The notes: generated from the sequence alone by a model not told the origin. Shown: positions 25,079-41,928, counted from the first letter of the stretch. The stretch: 64,000 nt of DNA from Variovorax paradoxus (GCF_030815975.1 NZ_JAUSXL010000002.1:5255886-5319885), one strand, 5' to 3'. Made by a program: numbers and translations.

Positions 25079-26899
25079 CAGCCATGTCCTCCAGCGTGGC
25101 ATGCACGGCCCCGCGCTCGAGCTGCAGGCCCGCCGCATCGGCCACGATGCCCCAGCTGTAGAGCAGCGCGCCAGCGGGCGCGGCGGCTTCCGCGGCAGGC
25201 TGTGTACCGAAATTCGCGAGCAGATGAAGACGCTTGCCCGACAGCTCCCACTGAACCCGGATGACGCCCTCTTCGCAGCCATGGCTTCCCGCGCCGAGCG
25301 CGCCGGCCAGGTGCGGCACCAGCAGGCGATGGCGCACGTCGAGCAGTTGCTGCACCTTGCACAGGTGCGCGAAGTGCGCCCGCGTGCCGCGCTCGCGCCA
25401 GCGCAGCTTCGAGGCCTGGAAGGTCTCGGCGGCGTTGGGATCGGGAATGCGCGCACGCGCCGCTTCGTCGGCAAAGGCGGCGAAGCGGCCGAACTCCGCG
25501 CGGCGCCCTTCGGCGACGGCCGAGGCCAGTTCGGGGCCGAAATCGCAGAAGTACAGGAACGGCGACGAAGCCGCGAATTCGTCGCCCATGAAGAACATGG
25601 GCACATGCGGCGACAGCAGCACGCAGGCCAGCGCGGCGCGCACCAGCACGGGATCGCCCAGCGCGTGGATGCGCTCGCCGAACGCGCGGTTGCCGACCTG
25701 GTCGTGGGTCTGCAGGTAGGACACGAACGCAGTCGACGGCAGCTGCGTGCTGGGTTCACCACGCGGTTCTCCGCCGCGGAATGCCGATGGCTGCCCCTGG
25801 TAGACGAAGCCTTCGGCGAGCGCGCGCGCAAAGCCGGCTGCAGCGTCGTCGGCGTAGTCCGCGTAGTAGCCGTCGCGCTCGCCGGTGGCCAGCACGTGCA
25901 CGGCGTGGTGAAGGTCGTCGTTCCACTGCGCGGTGCCCGCGACAGGCAGGCCATTGCCGTCGCGCGCCAGCAGCGAGGCCTGGTTGGCGTCGTTCTCCAG
26001 CACCAGGTGCACTGGCCTTTCGCGCGCCGGGCCGGCGTTCAGCGCCTCGCGGATCTCGCGCACGATGTGCATGGGCGAGGCATCGCGAATGGCATGGATC
26101 GCATCCATGCGCAGGCCGTCGAAGTGGAACTCTTCCACCCAGTACAGCGCGTTATGGATGAAGAAGTCGCGCACGGTGCGCGAGCCCGGGCCGCCGAAGT
26201 TGATGGCCGAGCCCCACGGCGTGTGCTGCGCCGCATCGAAGAATTCGGGGCAGCATGCATGCAGGTAGTTGCCCTCCGGCCCGAAGTGGTTGTAGACCAC
26301 GTCGAGCAGCACCATCAGCCCCAGCGCATGCGCGGTGTCGACCAGTGCCTTGAGGTCGTCGGGCGATCCGTAGCTGGCATCGGGCGCGAACTGCAGCACG
26401 CCGTCGTAGCCCCAGTTGCGCGCACCGGGAAAATCCGCGAGCGGCATGAGTTCGACCGCGGTGATGCCGAGCTCCGCCAGCTCGCCGAGCCGCTCGCGTG
26501 CCGCCTGGAAGGTGCCTTCTTCGGTGAAGGTTCCCACGTGCAGCTCGTAGATCACGGCCTCGTGCCAGGGCCGCCCGCGCCAAGCGGTGTCGGTCCACGC
26601 GAAGCGGCCCGGATCGACGATCCGGCTCGGGCCGTGCACGTCCTGCGGATTGAAGCGCGAGGCCGGGTCGGGCATGGTGGTGCCGTCGGGCAGCCGGTAG
26701 GCGTAGCTGTCGCCGTGGCCGGCTTCGGCGAGCGTGAGGCGGTGCCAGCCGTCCGCGCTGCGCTGCATCGCATGCGACGAGGCGGCTCCTCCGGCCGGCG
26801 TGTGCACGAGCACGATGCGGTCCATCGACGGCGCCCAGAGCGCAAAGTCCACACCGCCGCCGTGCACCGTGGCGCCGAAGGGCATGCGGTGGATATGGC

Positions 26900-26903
<4 letters not shown>
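25071..26903 (-). CDS. treZ: maltooligosyl trehalose trehalohydrolase
   Basis: A 610-residue GH13 enzyme that releases trehalose from maltooligosyl trehalose made by TreY. It has an N-terminal E-set domain ([19 protein letters not shown]), then [14 protein letters not shown]. The catalytic Asp is in [12 protein letters not shown] (about 264), the Glu in LVLENDANQ (about 301), and the third Asp in [15 protein letters not shown] (about 401). The [12 protein letters not shown] segment is diagnostic of TreZ. It starts within an ATGA overlap with the glgX stop at 26903, and its own stop overlaps the malQ-treY GTG, so translation of the three is coupled. Confidence 0.93.
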
Positions 26904-29065
<2,162 letters not shown>

Positions 29066-29091
29066 CAAATTGGATGTGGGAGAAAGAAATC

Positions 29092-29823
29092 TCAGCGCGG
29101 CGGGCGCTCGTCGGGCGGGCCGCCCTTGTGGACGCTGTTGCTGTTGCCGTTGTCCTTCGGCAGCCGGGGCCACCAGCGTTCGATCTGCTCGGCCGCCCAG
29201 TCCTTGCCTGCAAGGCCGAAGGCCAGCGCCAGCGCAAACACCACGCCCGCCAGCACCACCAGGAAGCTTTCGCGCACGATGTCGCCGCCCACCTTGACCT
29301 GGTCCAGCGCAATCAGGATGACGAAGGCCATGACCGCATAGCGCGCGATCTGCCCCAGCAGCATGGCGTCGCGCAGCTGCGCGCCCCGAAAGTAGCTCGA
29401 CACCGCCTCTCCCACGAAGCGGGCAAAGTACGAACCGAAGGCCAGCACCAGCAGGGCCACGAAAAGGTTGGGCACGAACCACACCACGCGCCCGAGCAGG
29501 TCGGCGATGTAGCTCAGGCCCATGCCGTTGAACGCCAGCAGCAGCGCCGCAAAGATCACCAGCCAGTAGGCCAGCACGCCGAACAGGCTGCTGGTGTCGC
29601 CCGGCCATCCGCCCTGGCGCAGGAAGTTGTCCAGCCCGGCGCGCTCGGTCAGCACGTTGAAGTTGATGGCGCGCAGCGCCTTGGTGACCGCAAAGCGCAC
29701 CGTCTTGGCGATGAGCCAGCCGGCCAGCACCACCACCAATGCAATCGCCAGGCGGGGCACGAAGGCCCCGACCTGGTAGAGCATCGCGTTCAGCGGCTCC
29801 AGGTGAATGCCGAATCGGTCCAT
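29092..29823 (-). CDS. MscS-like conserved transmembrane-helix protein (possible mechanosensitive channel)
   Basis: A 243-residue membrane protein with about four or five helices: VPRLAIALVVVLAGWLIAKTV (about 23-43), LAYWLVIFAALLLAFNGMG, NLFVALLVLAFGSYFA, YAVMAFVILIALDQV and VVLAGVVFALALAFGLAGKDWA. The LAGWLIAK, GRVVWFVPNLFVALLVL and FGLAGKDWA pieces are typical of the conserved-TM-helix family related to MscS/CmpX, but there is no beta-domain after the last helix; the tail is short and disordered. GGAGAG precedes the ATG. It sits inside the trehalose/glycogen operon between treS and glgX, which suggests a part in osmotic response. Confidence 0.75.
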   Translation of the reverse strand: MDRFGIHLEPLNAMLYQVGAFVPRLAIALVVVLAGWLIAKTVRFAVTKALRAINFNVLTERAGLDNFLRQGGWPGDTSSLFGVLAYWLVIFAALLLAFNGMGLSYIADLLGRVVWFVPNLFVALLVLAFGSYFARFVGEAVSSYFRGAQLRDAMLLGQIARYAVMAFVILIALDQVKVGGDIVRESFLVVLAGVVFALALAFGLAGKDWAAEQIERWWPRLPKDNGNSNSVHKGGPPDERPPR

Positions 29824-29842
29824 GTTTCTCTCCGGTGCGTGA

Positions 29843-29870
29843 TTGCGGTTGCGGTTGCGGTGGCGGTGGC
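29843..29870. repeat. hexanucleotide tandem repeat (TTGCGG/TGGCGG)
   Basis: Three perfect TTGCGG units (29843-29860) are followed by one TGGCGG unit and a partial copy, in the 76-base gap between treS and the MscS-like gene, about 20 bases upstream of the latter's start. It could vary in copy number by slippage and alter spacing between the two genes. Confidence 0.6.
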
Positions 29871-29899
29871 GAACGAAGGCGGCGAATGCGGTGCAAGCA

Positions 29900-33229
<3,330 letters not shown>

Positions 33230-33239
33230 CGTTGCGGCC

Positions 33240-35287
33240 TCACAGGAAGTAGTCGAAGTCGCGCTCGTCGCCGTGGCGCCGCCTCACGACGAAGATGTGC
33301 GCGGGCACGCTGTGCGGATCGAGCTTGACGTAGTGCCAGCCGCCCTGCCAGGTGAAGCGCTGACCGCTGAGCAGGTCGTGCATCTGGAATGCGCGCGAAC
33401 GATCGACGCCCACGCTCTCCGGATCGAATTCGAGCCACCCCGACTGCACGTTGTGCGGATCGAGGTTGACCACGGTCACCACCACGTTGTCGCCGCTCTC
33501 CGACACCTTGGCATAGGCCAGCAACTGCTCGTTGTCGATCCGCAGGAAGCGCAGGCCGCGGTCCCGGTGCAGCGCCGGGTTCTCGTGGCGGATGCGGTTC
33601 ACCCGGGTGATGAACGGCGCCAGGCTGTCGGGGTCGTCGTGGTTCCAGTGGCGCAGCTGGTACTTTTCGGAATCGAGGTATTCCTCGCTGCCGGGCGAGC
33701 GCGGCCGGTGCTGGCGCAGTTCGTAGGCCGGCCCGTAGATGCCGTAGTTGGCCGACAGCGTGGCGGCAAGCACCAGCCGCGCCATGTACACCGAGGCTTC
33801 GCCGCCCTGCAACTGCTCGTGCAGGATGTCGGGCGTGTTGGGCCACACGTTGGGCCTGAAGTAGTCCACGCCCGGCGGCGTGGAAAGCTCGGTGAAGTAC
33901 TCGATGAGCTCCTGCTTGGTGTTGCGCCAGGTGAAGTAGGTGTAGGACTGCGAGAAGCCCAGCTTTGCCAGCCGGTGCATCACCTTGGGCCGCGTGAAGG
34001 CCTCGGCAAGGAAGATCACCTCCGGGTGCTCGCGCCGGATCTCGCCGATGGTCCATTCCCAGAACGCGAAGGCCTTGGTGTGCGGGTTGTCGACGCGGAA
34101 GATGCGCACGCCCTCGCCGATCCAGTGCTCGATCACGCTGCGCAGCTCGGCCCACAGGCCGCGCCAGTCCTCGCTCTCGAAGTTGAAGGGATAGATGTCC
34201 TGGTACTTCTTGGGCGGGTTCTCCGCGTACTGCACGCTGCCGTCGGGGCGCCAGCGGAACCAGTCGGGGTGCGCCTTCACATAGGGATGGTCGGGCGCGC
34301 ATTGGAAGGCGATGTCCAGCGCAACCTCCAGGCCGTGCGAGGCGGCCTGCGCGCAGAGGCGGCGAAAGTCTTCCGCCGTGCCCAGCGCCGGAAGAATGGC
34401 CTTGTGGCCGCCCTCGGCCGCGCCGATGGCCCAGGGGCTGCCGACGTCGTCGGCGCCGCCGGCCAATGCGTTGTTGGGGCCCTTGCGCTGCAGGCGGCCG
34501 ATGGGATGGATCGGCGGAAAGTAGAGCACGTCGAAGCCCATGGCCGCGATTGCCGGCAGCCGGGCCTCCACGTCCTTGAAGGTGCCGTGCACGCCGGGTG
34601 TGGCACTGGCCGAGCGCGGGAACAGTTCGTACCAGGTGCTGAAGCGCGCGCGCTCGCGTTCGGCCTCCAGCGGCAGCTCGAGAGAAAAGCGCACCTCGTG
34701 CCGCCGGTCGGGATGCCGGCGCGCCAGCATCGCAAGCTCTTCGTCCAGCGCCAGCGCCTTGAGCGCCGACACATCCGCCCCGGGGTCGGCGGCCACGGCA
34801 TCGAGCTCGGTAGCCCAGTTGGCGAGCGCCTGCCGGTCCGCACCCTCGGCCCGCTCGGCCGCGCCGGCCACCTCCAGCGCGCCCACCTGCGATGCGATGC
34901 GCACATCGTCGGGGTCCACGCGGCGCGTCATTTCATGGCGCCACGACTCGAAGGGATCGACCCAGGCCACCACGGTGTAGAGGTAGCGCCCGAGCGCCGG
35001 CGGCGCGAACGATGCCTCCCACACGTCGTTGACGAGCGGCTTCATCGGCACTTCGCGGAACTCGTTCTTGCCGTGCGGACGCCAGCACAGCTGCACGCGC
35101 AGCACGTCGTGGCCGTCGGTGAAGCAGTGCGCCTTCACCTGCACCCTTTCGCCGACGATGCACTTGACTGCGAAGCGGCCGTTGTCCACCGACGGCAGCA
35201 CGGCATCGATGACCGCGCGCCGGTTGCCATCGCGCACGTCGGGCACCACGGAAGACGCGGACGCCTGGGAGGTTGCGAACAGTTTCT

Positions 35288-35291
<4 letters not shown>
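33240..35291 (-). CDS. glgE: alpha-1,4-glucan:maltose-1-phosphate maltosyltransferase
   Basis: A 683-residue GlgE that transfers maltosyl units from maltose-1-phosphate to the end of alpha-1,4-glucan. Diagnostic pieces are [37 protein letters not shown], the nucleophile Asp in [12 protein letters not shown] (about 400), the acid Glu in [12 protein letters not shown] (about 427) and [14 protein letters not shown]. The start at 35291 overlaps the glgB stop in ATGA; a longer frame exists but is less likely. It receives its substrate from the TreS-maltokinase fusion encoded next and passes linear glucan to GlgB. Confidence 0.95.
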
Positions 35292-37186
<1,895 letters not shown>

Positions 37187-37382
37187 CGGTGTTCCTTGCT
37201 TGCATGAAGGCCAGCGACCGGGTGTCCAACGGAACACGCTTTCGGCATCTACAAGGCCTGAGCACACAATTTGCAAAGAATCCGCGCGCAGCGGGTAAGG
37301 CTTAAACCCCCTTGCCGTGTCGGAGAGTTGCCCATAACGCGATCAGGGACGAAAAATGGCCGCGCACCGCGCGCGGCTCATT

Positions 37383-37703
37383 TCAGGCTGCAAGCGGCGT
37401 CGGCCGCAACGCGGCTTGCGCGCCCCCGGATCTTGGAGGGATGCGCCGAGAAAAGTCGTCCACGGTCAGGACGATGGGCTGGTTCGGGTTCGCGCGGTAC
37501 CGCTTGAGCGCGGCGGCGCCAATGACATCGAAGTGCGCCCTGCAGGTTTCCAGCAGGCGGTCGCCCAGGTTCCGGGTACCGAACACGTCGTGCAGGGTTT
37601 CCTCTGAAATCTGCCCGATGATCCGTGCACCATCGTGGCCGTCCGGGTAGATCGCGAAGCGGACGGCCGCCGTGTCAAAGCAGTAGATGCCTTCGAAGTC
37701 CAT
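37383..37703 (-). CDS. DUF1488-like small protein
   Basis: A 106-residue protein. The first two thirds (VRFAIYPDGHDGARIIGQISEETL, then DVFG and FDVIGAAALKRYRANP) follow the pattern that I associate with the DUF1488 family: an F..V.F...DG beta start, the IS.E.L helix, a downstream FG and an A..K...... ending. The last 20 residues are variable. No known function. AGGAG precedes the ATG at 7 bases. It stands alone between the glgB promoter region and a second small gene on the same strand (106 bases away). Confidence 0.7.
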   Translation of the reverse strand: MDFEGIYCFDTAAVRFAIYPDGHDGARIIGQISEETLHDVFGTRNLGDRLLETCRAHFDVIGAAALKRYRANPNQPIVLTVDDFSRRIPPRSGGAQAALRPTPLAA

Positions 37704-37809
37704 GTCTGTCTCCTGATGAATTCTTTCGATTGCATGAGCGAATCGGATTCAGCGCGGACCCATGCATCCGGCGGCATGGATTTGCGCGCATGTTCAGGAA
37801 GGATGCAGC

Positions 37810-38166
37810 CTACAAGCCTCGGGTGGAATGGGAGTCGTGGCCGCGCGCAGGTAAGACTTGCTGCAATGCATGTCCGAAGCGCTTGCCGCCAAGCCAGTTC
37901 TTCAGGCCTGGGTGGCGGCGTTTTGTCTGCGGCAACTCGCCCGGATAGCGGATCCGCGCGAGTTCCTCGCGTCCTTTTTCGGTGATGGCCAGCACCTGCG
38001 CCGCGGGCTCGCTGCCCGCCAGCTTCAGGGGATCGGCCGGCGCCGGAATCAATGCAATCACGAGCCCCGCCTGGCGAAGGATCCTGACCTCGTCGATCTC
38101 CTTGGGCGTGCGGAAAGACATGGGCAGGCGGGATGCGGCAATCTGCTTGAGCAGGTCCATCGGCAT
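37810..38166 (-). CDS. hypothetical protein, 118 residues
   Basis: A 118-residue basic protein, not recognised. A central segment, VLAITEKGREELARIRYPGE, resembles the end of a winged-helix DNA-binding domain (LTxxGRExLxxI), and the N-terminal MPMDLLKQIAASRLPMSFRTPKEIDEVRILRQAGLV could be helix-turn-helix-like, so a small regulator is possible. It ends in a Lys/His/Arg-rich tail. AAGGAG precedes the ATG (7 bases). It is divergent from the Hsp20 genes, with 263 bases between, in which a sigma-32-like promoter points toward the Hsp20 side. Confidence 0.55.
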   Translation of the reverse strand: MPMDLLKQIAASRLPMSFRTPKEIDEVRILRQAGLVIALIPAPADPLKLAGSEPAAQVLAITEKGREELARIRYPGELPQTKRRHPGLKNWLGGKRFGHALQQVLPARGHDSHSTRGL

Positions 38167-38329
38167 GACAAATCTCCTTCAGGTCTGGAATGGCGATTGA
38201 CGATTTCGACGAGGATCGATCTAGGTCCGCCCAGCGCACGTTCAAGAGACCCGGAGCCGAGTTTTTTCAATCGCAACGCCTGCTCTCATAGTGCTCGAGC
38301 GATCGGTTTTCCGCTGCGGGCATCCCCCT

Positions 38330-38357
38330 CTTGAAACCCCGCCGCCAGCACCTATTT
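38330..38357 (+). promoter_or_regulatory. sigma-32 (heat shock) promoter candidate
   Basis: CTTGAAA (38330-38336) is an exact match to the usual RpoH -35 element. CACCTATTT begins at 38349 after a 12-base spacer and resembles the C-rich CCCCATNT -10 element. The element lies about 75 bases upstream of the first Hsp20 gene and faces it, as expected for a heat-shock operon. Confidence 0.6.
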
Positions 38358-38429
38358 CGCTGATCGGAAGCGCTGGAGATGCACGCCTGCGGCGCACCGT
38401 TCAACTTGTTCTTCAATGGAGGTTTCGCC

Positions 38430-38867
38430 ATGTACCGATCCTTGTTTCCGCGCGACATGTTTGCAGAGATGGATCGCCTGCAGCGCGAGATGCAGCAGGC
38501 CTTCGATCTGTCTCCGACCATCCGGGGCTTCGGCCGCAACGGCTTTCCGGCCCTGAACATCGGCGGCACGCCCAAGACCGTGGAGGTCTACGCGTTCGCG
38601 CCCGGCGTCGACCCGTCCAGCCTCGAAGTCAACCTGGAGCGCGGCCTGCTCACCATTGCCGGCCAGCGCATCAACAACCTGCCCGGGTCCAACGCCAAGG
38701 CAGCCGTGCACATCAACGAGCGCTTCGAGGGCTCGTTCCGCCGCGTGCTCACGCTGCCCGACGATGCCGACCCCGACGCCGTGACCGCCAAGTACCGCGA
38801 CGGCGTGCTGCACATCACCGTGCAGCGCCGCGCTTCTTCGCAGCCCCGGCGCATTTCCGTTCAGTGA
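38430..38867 (+). CDS. Hsp20/alpha-crystallin family small heat shock protein
   Basis: A 145-residue small heat-shock protein: a short N-terminal arm (MYRSLFPRDMFAEMDRLQREM), then the alpha-crystallin domain with VEVYAFAPGVDPSSLEVNLERGLLTIAGQR and the closing AKYRDGVLHITVQRR. It works as an ATP-independent holdase. GGAGG sits 7 bases before the ATG at 38430; the longer frame from 38379 is unlikely. It is the first gene of a pair of Hsp20 genes behind a sigma-32-like promoter. Confidence 0.9.
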   Translation: MYRSLFPRDMFAEMDRLQREMQQAFDLSPTIRGFGRNGFPALNIGGTPKTVEVYAFAPGVDPSSLEVNLERGLLTIAGQRINNLPGSNAKAAVHINERFEGSFRRVLTLPDDADPDAVTAKYRDGVLHITVQRRASSQPRRISVQ

Positions 38868-38901
38868 TGACGGCGAAACGATGAAGAAAGGAGAGACGAT
38901 C

Positions 38902-39315
38902 ATGGAAAAAAGCACCACCACTTCGCCTCGCGTGGCCGAATCGAAGGAGCTCGCGCGCAAGGACGACAGCTCGCGCTACAGCGACGCCGCGCTCACTCCG
39001 CCGGTGGACGTGGTCGAGGACAGCGGCGGCATCACGCTCTTTGCCGACCTGCCGGGCGTCTCGCGCGACAAGCTCAGCCTGCAAGTCGCCTCCGACACGC
39101 TGACCATCGACGCCGAGTCCGGGCTCTCGGTGCCCGAGGGACTGGAATCGAGCCACACGGAGGTGGGCCTGGCACGCTTTCGCCGCGTCTTCACGCTCAG
39201 CAAGGAGCTCGACACCAACGCCATCTCGGCCGAGCTTTCGCAGGGCGTGCTGAAGCTGCGCATTCCCAAGGCCGAACACGCCCAGCCGCGGCGCATCGAG
39301 ATCCAGGCCGCCTGA
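38902..39315 (+). CDS. Hsp20/alpha-crystallin family small heat shock protein
   Basis: A 137-residue second small heat-shock protein. Its alpha-crystallin domain reads TPPVDVVEDSGGITLFADLPGVSRDKL, then FTLSKELDTNAISAELSQGVLKLRIPK. It differs clearly from its neighbour, so this is a class A/class B type pair that may form mixed oligomers. AAAGGAG lies 8 bases before the ATG at 38902; an ATG at 38881 is weaker. It is 34 bases downstream of the first Hsp20 gene and almost certainly co-transcribed with it. Confidence 0.9.
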   Translation: MEKSTTTSPRVAESKELARKDDSSRYSDAALTPPVDVVEDSGGITLFADLPGVSRDKLSLQVASDTLTIDAESGLSVPEGLESSHTEVGLARFRRVFTLSKELDTNAISAELSQGVLKLRIPKAEHAQPRRIEIQAA

Positions 39316-39349
39316 GCGAGGCGCGCAGCATGTGCTCCGGAGGTGAAAG

Positions 39350-39688
39350 ATGAGCGGCACCGAGTGCCTCGCGCGCCTGCGCGCCGACGCCGCAGCCCTG
39401 AGCCCGCGCGCCGCGCACATCGCGCTGGCGCTCCTGCCCGCCGTCGATCACCTGCCGGATGCATGGAAGGCGGGCCTGCGCAAGACCCTGACCCACCGCG
39501 CCGGCGCGGCCGCGCCGCTCTCCCCCATCGAGTTCGACGCGATCCGCGTGACCGCGGCCAGCCTTCCGCATGCATACCCCGAATGGGTGGTTACCGACCC
39601 CGAGCATCCGAAGGCGCGGGAACTGATCGTGAATGCATGGCGGGAGGCGGAGCGGCGCGGGCGGGGTGGGTTGGGGGCTGGAACCTGA
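39350..39688 (+). CDS. hypothetical protein, 112 residues
   Basis: A 112-residue protein, not recognised. It has a helical N-terminal half (SPRAAHIALALLPAVDHLPDAWKAGLRKTL) and a second half with PIEFDAIRVTAASLPHAYPEWVV. The ATG at 39350 is preceded by CGGAGG at a good spacing, 34 bases after the second Hsp20 gene, so it is probably the third cistron of the heat-shock operon. The following 176 bases to the phosphoribosyltransferase gene contain no supported feature. Confidence 0.6.
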   Translation: MSGTECLARLRADAAALSPRAAHIALALLPAVDHLPDAWKAGLRKTLTHRAGAAAPLSPIEFDAIRVTAASLPHAYPEWVVTDPEHPKARELIVNAWREAERRGRGGLGAGT

Positions 39689-39864
39689 CGGGTACTCGTA
39701 TTGCGCGTTTGGAGGCGAACACCACCTGTTTACAGCGCGACCCGTTGCCAACCGCCTCGCTTCCAGACGACTGTTGGCAGTTCACGCCTACGCCGATGTG
39801 AGCATCCCCCTACAGCCACCGTGCGCCAGCAAGAAATAAGGTGGCCGCAAGGACATTCGAGAAA

Positions 39865-40530
39865 ATGGCGTTCGAGTCTTTCAGAAACCGGCAGCAGGCA
39901 GGCCGCGCGCTCGCCCGGAGGTTGGCAAGCTATGCCAAAAGGCCGGATGTGATCGTGCTGGCCCTGCCGCGCGGCGGCACGCCGGTGGCGTACGAAGTGG
40001 CCAAGGCGCTGCACGCCCCGCTCGACGTGCTGGTGGTGCGCAAGCTGGGCGTGCCGGGGCACGAGGAGTTCGCCATGGGTGCCATTGCGGGCGGCGGCGA
40101 GCGGGTGCTGGACAATGACCTCGTGCGCGAACTCGGCATCGGCGCGAAGGAAGTCGACGAAGTCGTACGCAACGAGCAATACGAGCTCGAACGGCGCGAG
40201 CACACCTACCGCGGCAATCGGCCTGCGCCCGACCTGCATGGCCGCATCGCCATCCTGGTGGACGACGGCCTTGCCACCGGTTCGACGATGCGCGTGGCCG
40301 TTCGCGCAGTGCGCCGGCAGTCACCGGCACGTGTCGTGGTTGCCACCCCCGTCGCATCGACCGAAGCCTGCGCGCTGCTGCGCGAGGAAGCGGACGACGT
40401 GGTCTGCGCCGAAACACCGGAGCCCTTCCTCGGCGTGGGCCGCTGGTACCTGGATTTTTCGCAGACGAGCGACGAGGAAGTCTGCAGCCTGATCGAAGAC
40501 GCCAATCATCATGGCGCGCTTCCAGCGTGA
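39865..40530 (+). CDS. phosphoribosyltransferase domain protein
   Basis: A 221-residue type I phosphoribosyltransferase fold. The PRPP-binding loop is IAILVDDGLATGSTM (about 130-144), and the earlier VIVLALPRGGTPVAYEVAKAL and RKLGVPGHEEFAMGAI are characteristic of a branch often found fused or adjacent to erythromycin-esterase-like domains. The base substrate is unknown. The start is uncertain: ATG at 39865 (AAGGA 11 bases upstream) or GTG at 39841. Its stop is 11 bases before the esterase-like start, so the two genes form one unit. Confidence 0.85.
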   Translation: MAFESFRNRQQAGRALARRLASYAKRPDVIVLALPRGGTPVAYEVAKALHAPLDVLVVRKLGVPGHEEFAMGAIAGGGERVLDNDLVRELGIGAKEVDEVVRNEQYELERREHTYRGNRPAPDLHGRIAILVDDGLATGSTMRVAVRAVRRQSPARVVVATPVASTEACALLREEADDVVCAETPEPFLGVGRWYLDFSQTSDEEVCSLIEDANHHGALPA

Positions 40531-40541
40531 GGACATTGACG

Positions 40542-41888
40542 ATGAAACCACCCCATACTTCGAAGGAGGCAGAGGCGCTGGGCATTGCGGCGCATCCGAT
40601 GGACGGATCTTCCACCGACCATGACGCCCTGCTCGAGCTGATCGGCGATGCGCACTACGTGCTGCTCGGCGAAGCCTCGCACGGCACGCACGATTTCTAC
40701 GCCGCGCGCGCGGACATCACGCGGCGCCTGCTGGCCGAGAAAGGCTTCAACGCGGTGGCCATCGAAGGCGACTGGCCCGATGCCTATCGCGTGAACCGTT
40801 ATGTGCGGGGCGCCGGCGACGATGCCAATGCGCGCGACGCGCTCGCGGGCTTCCGGCGCTTCCCGACCTGGATGTGGCGCAACGAGGACGTCGCAAGCTT
40901 CGTCGAATGGCAGCGCGCCTTCAACGACGCGGGTCCGCCGCAGGGAAAGACCGGCTTCTACGGGCTGGACCTCTACAGCCTGCACGCCTCCATAGAAGCG
41001 GTGCTCGCCTACTTCGACCGCACCGACCCCGAGGCGGCGCGCAGCGCCCGCGAGCACTACGGATGCTTCGACCGCTTCGGCGATGGCGGGCAGGTCTACG
41101 GTCTGATGGCCGGCGTCGGCAACACGCCTTCATGCCAGCGGGAGGTGGTCGACATGCTGGTCGAGATGCGCCGCGCCGCCGCCGACGCATGGCGCAGCGG
41201 CAACGCGAGCAACGAGGAAGATGCCTTCAATGCCGAGCAGAACGCGCGCCTGATCAAGAACGCCGAGGCCTACTACCGCTCGATGTACCTGAGCGACGTG
41301 TCCTCCTGGAACCAGCGCGACCGCCACATGGTGGAAACGCTGGGCGAGATCGAGCGCCACCTATGGCGCGCGAGCGAACGTCCGAAGATCGTGGTGTGGG
41401 CGCACAACTCGCACCTGGGCGATGCGCGCGCCACCGAGATGGGCGAGCAGCGCGGGGAACTCAACGTCGGCCAGCTGGTGCGCGAACGCCAGGGCCGCGA
41501 TGCGGTGCTGGTGGGCTGCACCACGCATACCGGCACCGTGATGGCGGCCTCCGACTGGGGCGCAGCCGCCGAACGCAAGCAGGTGGTTCCAGCGCGCGCC
41601 GACAGCTACGAGGGCCTCATGCACGAGACCGGCCTCGAGCGCTTCATGCTGCCCCTGCGCGGCGAGGGAAGCCACTTCTTCGCGTTGCGGGAGCCGCGGC
41701 TCGAGCGCGCCATCGGCGTCATCTACCGGCCCGAGACCGAACGGCAGAGCCACTATTTCTTCGCGCGGCTGCCGGTGCAGTTCGATGCACTGCTGCACTT
41801 CGACCGCAGCCGCGCGGTCGAACCGCTGGAGCGCGATGCGGCAGCAATGGACGCGGAGGTTCCTGAAACCTATCCATCGGGCCAGTAA
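40542..41888 (+). CDS. erythromycin esterase-like family protein
   Basis: A 448-residue member of the erythromycin-esterase (EreA/B) superfamily. Landmarks are YVLLGEASHGTHDFY (about 45-60, with Glu and His of the active site), AVAIEGDWPDAYRVNRYV, WMWRNEDVASFVEW, VVWAHNSHLGDARATEM and a GSHFFALREP segment. Ere enzymes open the macrolide lactone, but chromosomal relatives outside resistance elements have mostly unknown substrates, so resistance should not be assumed. ATG 40542 follows GAGGA; an upstream GTG overlaps the preceding stop (GTGA). It pairs with the phosphoribosyltransferase upstream. Confidence 0.88.
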   Translation: MKPPHTSKEAEALGIAAHPMDGSSTDHDALLELIGDAHYVLLGEASHGTHDFYAARADITRRLLAEKGFNAVAIEGDWPDAYRVNRYVRGAGDDANARDALAGFRRFPTWMWRNEDVASFVEWQRAFNDAGPPQGKTGFYGLDLYSLHASIEAVLAYFDRTDPEAARSAREHYGCFDRFGDGGQVYGLMAGVGNTPSCQREVVDMLVEMRRAAADAWRSGNASNEEDAFNAEQNARLIKNAEAYYRSMYLSDVSSWNQRDRHMVETLGEIERHLWRASERPKIVVWAHNSHLGDARATEMGEQRGELNVGQLVRERQGRDAVLVGCTTHTGTVMAASDWGAAAERKQVVPARADSYEGLMHETGLERFMLPLRGEGSHFFALREPRLERAIGVIYRPETERQSHYFFARLPVQFDALLHFDRSRAVEPLERDAAAMDAEVPETYPSGQ

Positions 41889-41897
41889 CCGCGCCCT

Positions 41898-41928
41898 TCA
41901 CGCACTGCTCAGGCTGCTCAGTGCGTGA
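41898..41928. terminator. bidirectional hairpin between convergent genes
   Basis: A perfect 10-base stem, TCACGCACTG/CAGTGCGTGA, with an 11-base loop starts 9 bases after the esterase-like stop; its right arm overlaps the stop codon of the convergent glucosidase gene. It can fold on both strands. There is no strong T-run, so efficiency as an intrinsic terminator is uncertain. Confidence 0.6.

Noticed and set aside
21272..25264. Very long plus-strand open frame (1330 codons) opposite malQ-treY
   Set aside because: Antisense to well-conserved catalytic domains; the translation has repetitive Arg/His/Gly composition and no recognisable domain.
40542..41888. Macrolide resistance gene on a mobile element
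   Set aside because: No transposase, integrase, attachment repeats or change in base composition around it; chromosomal relatives usually have other roles.
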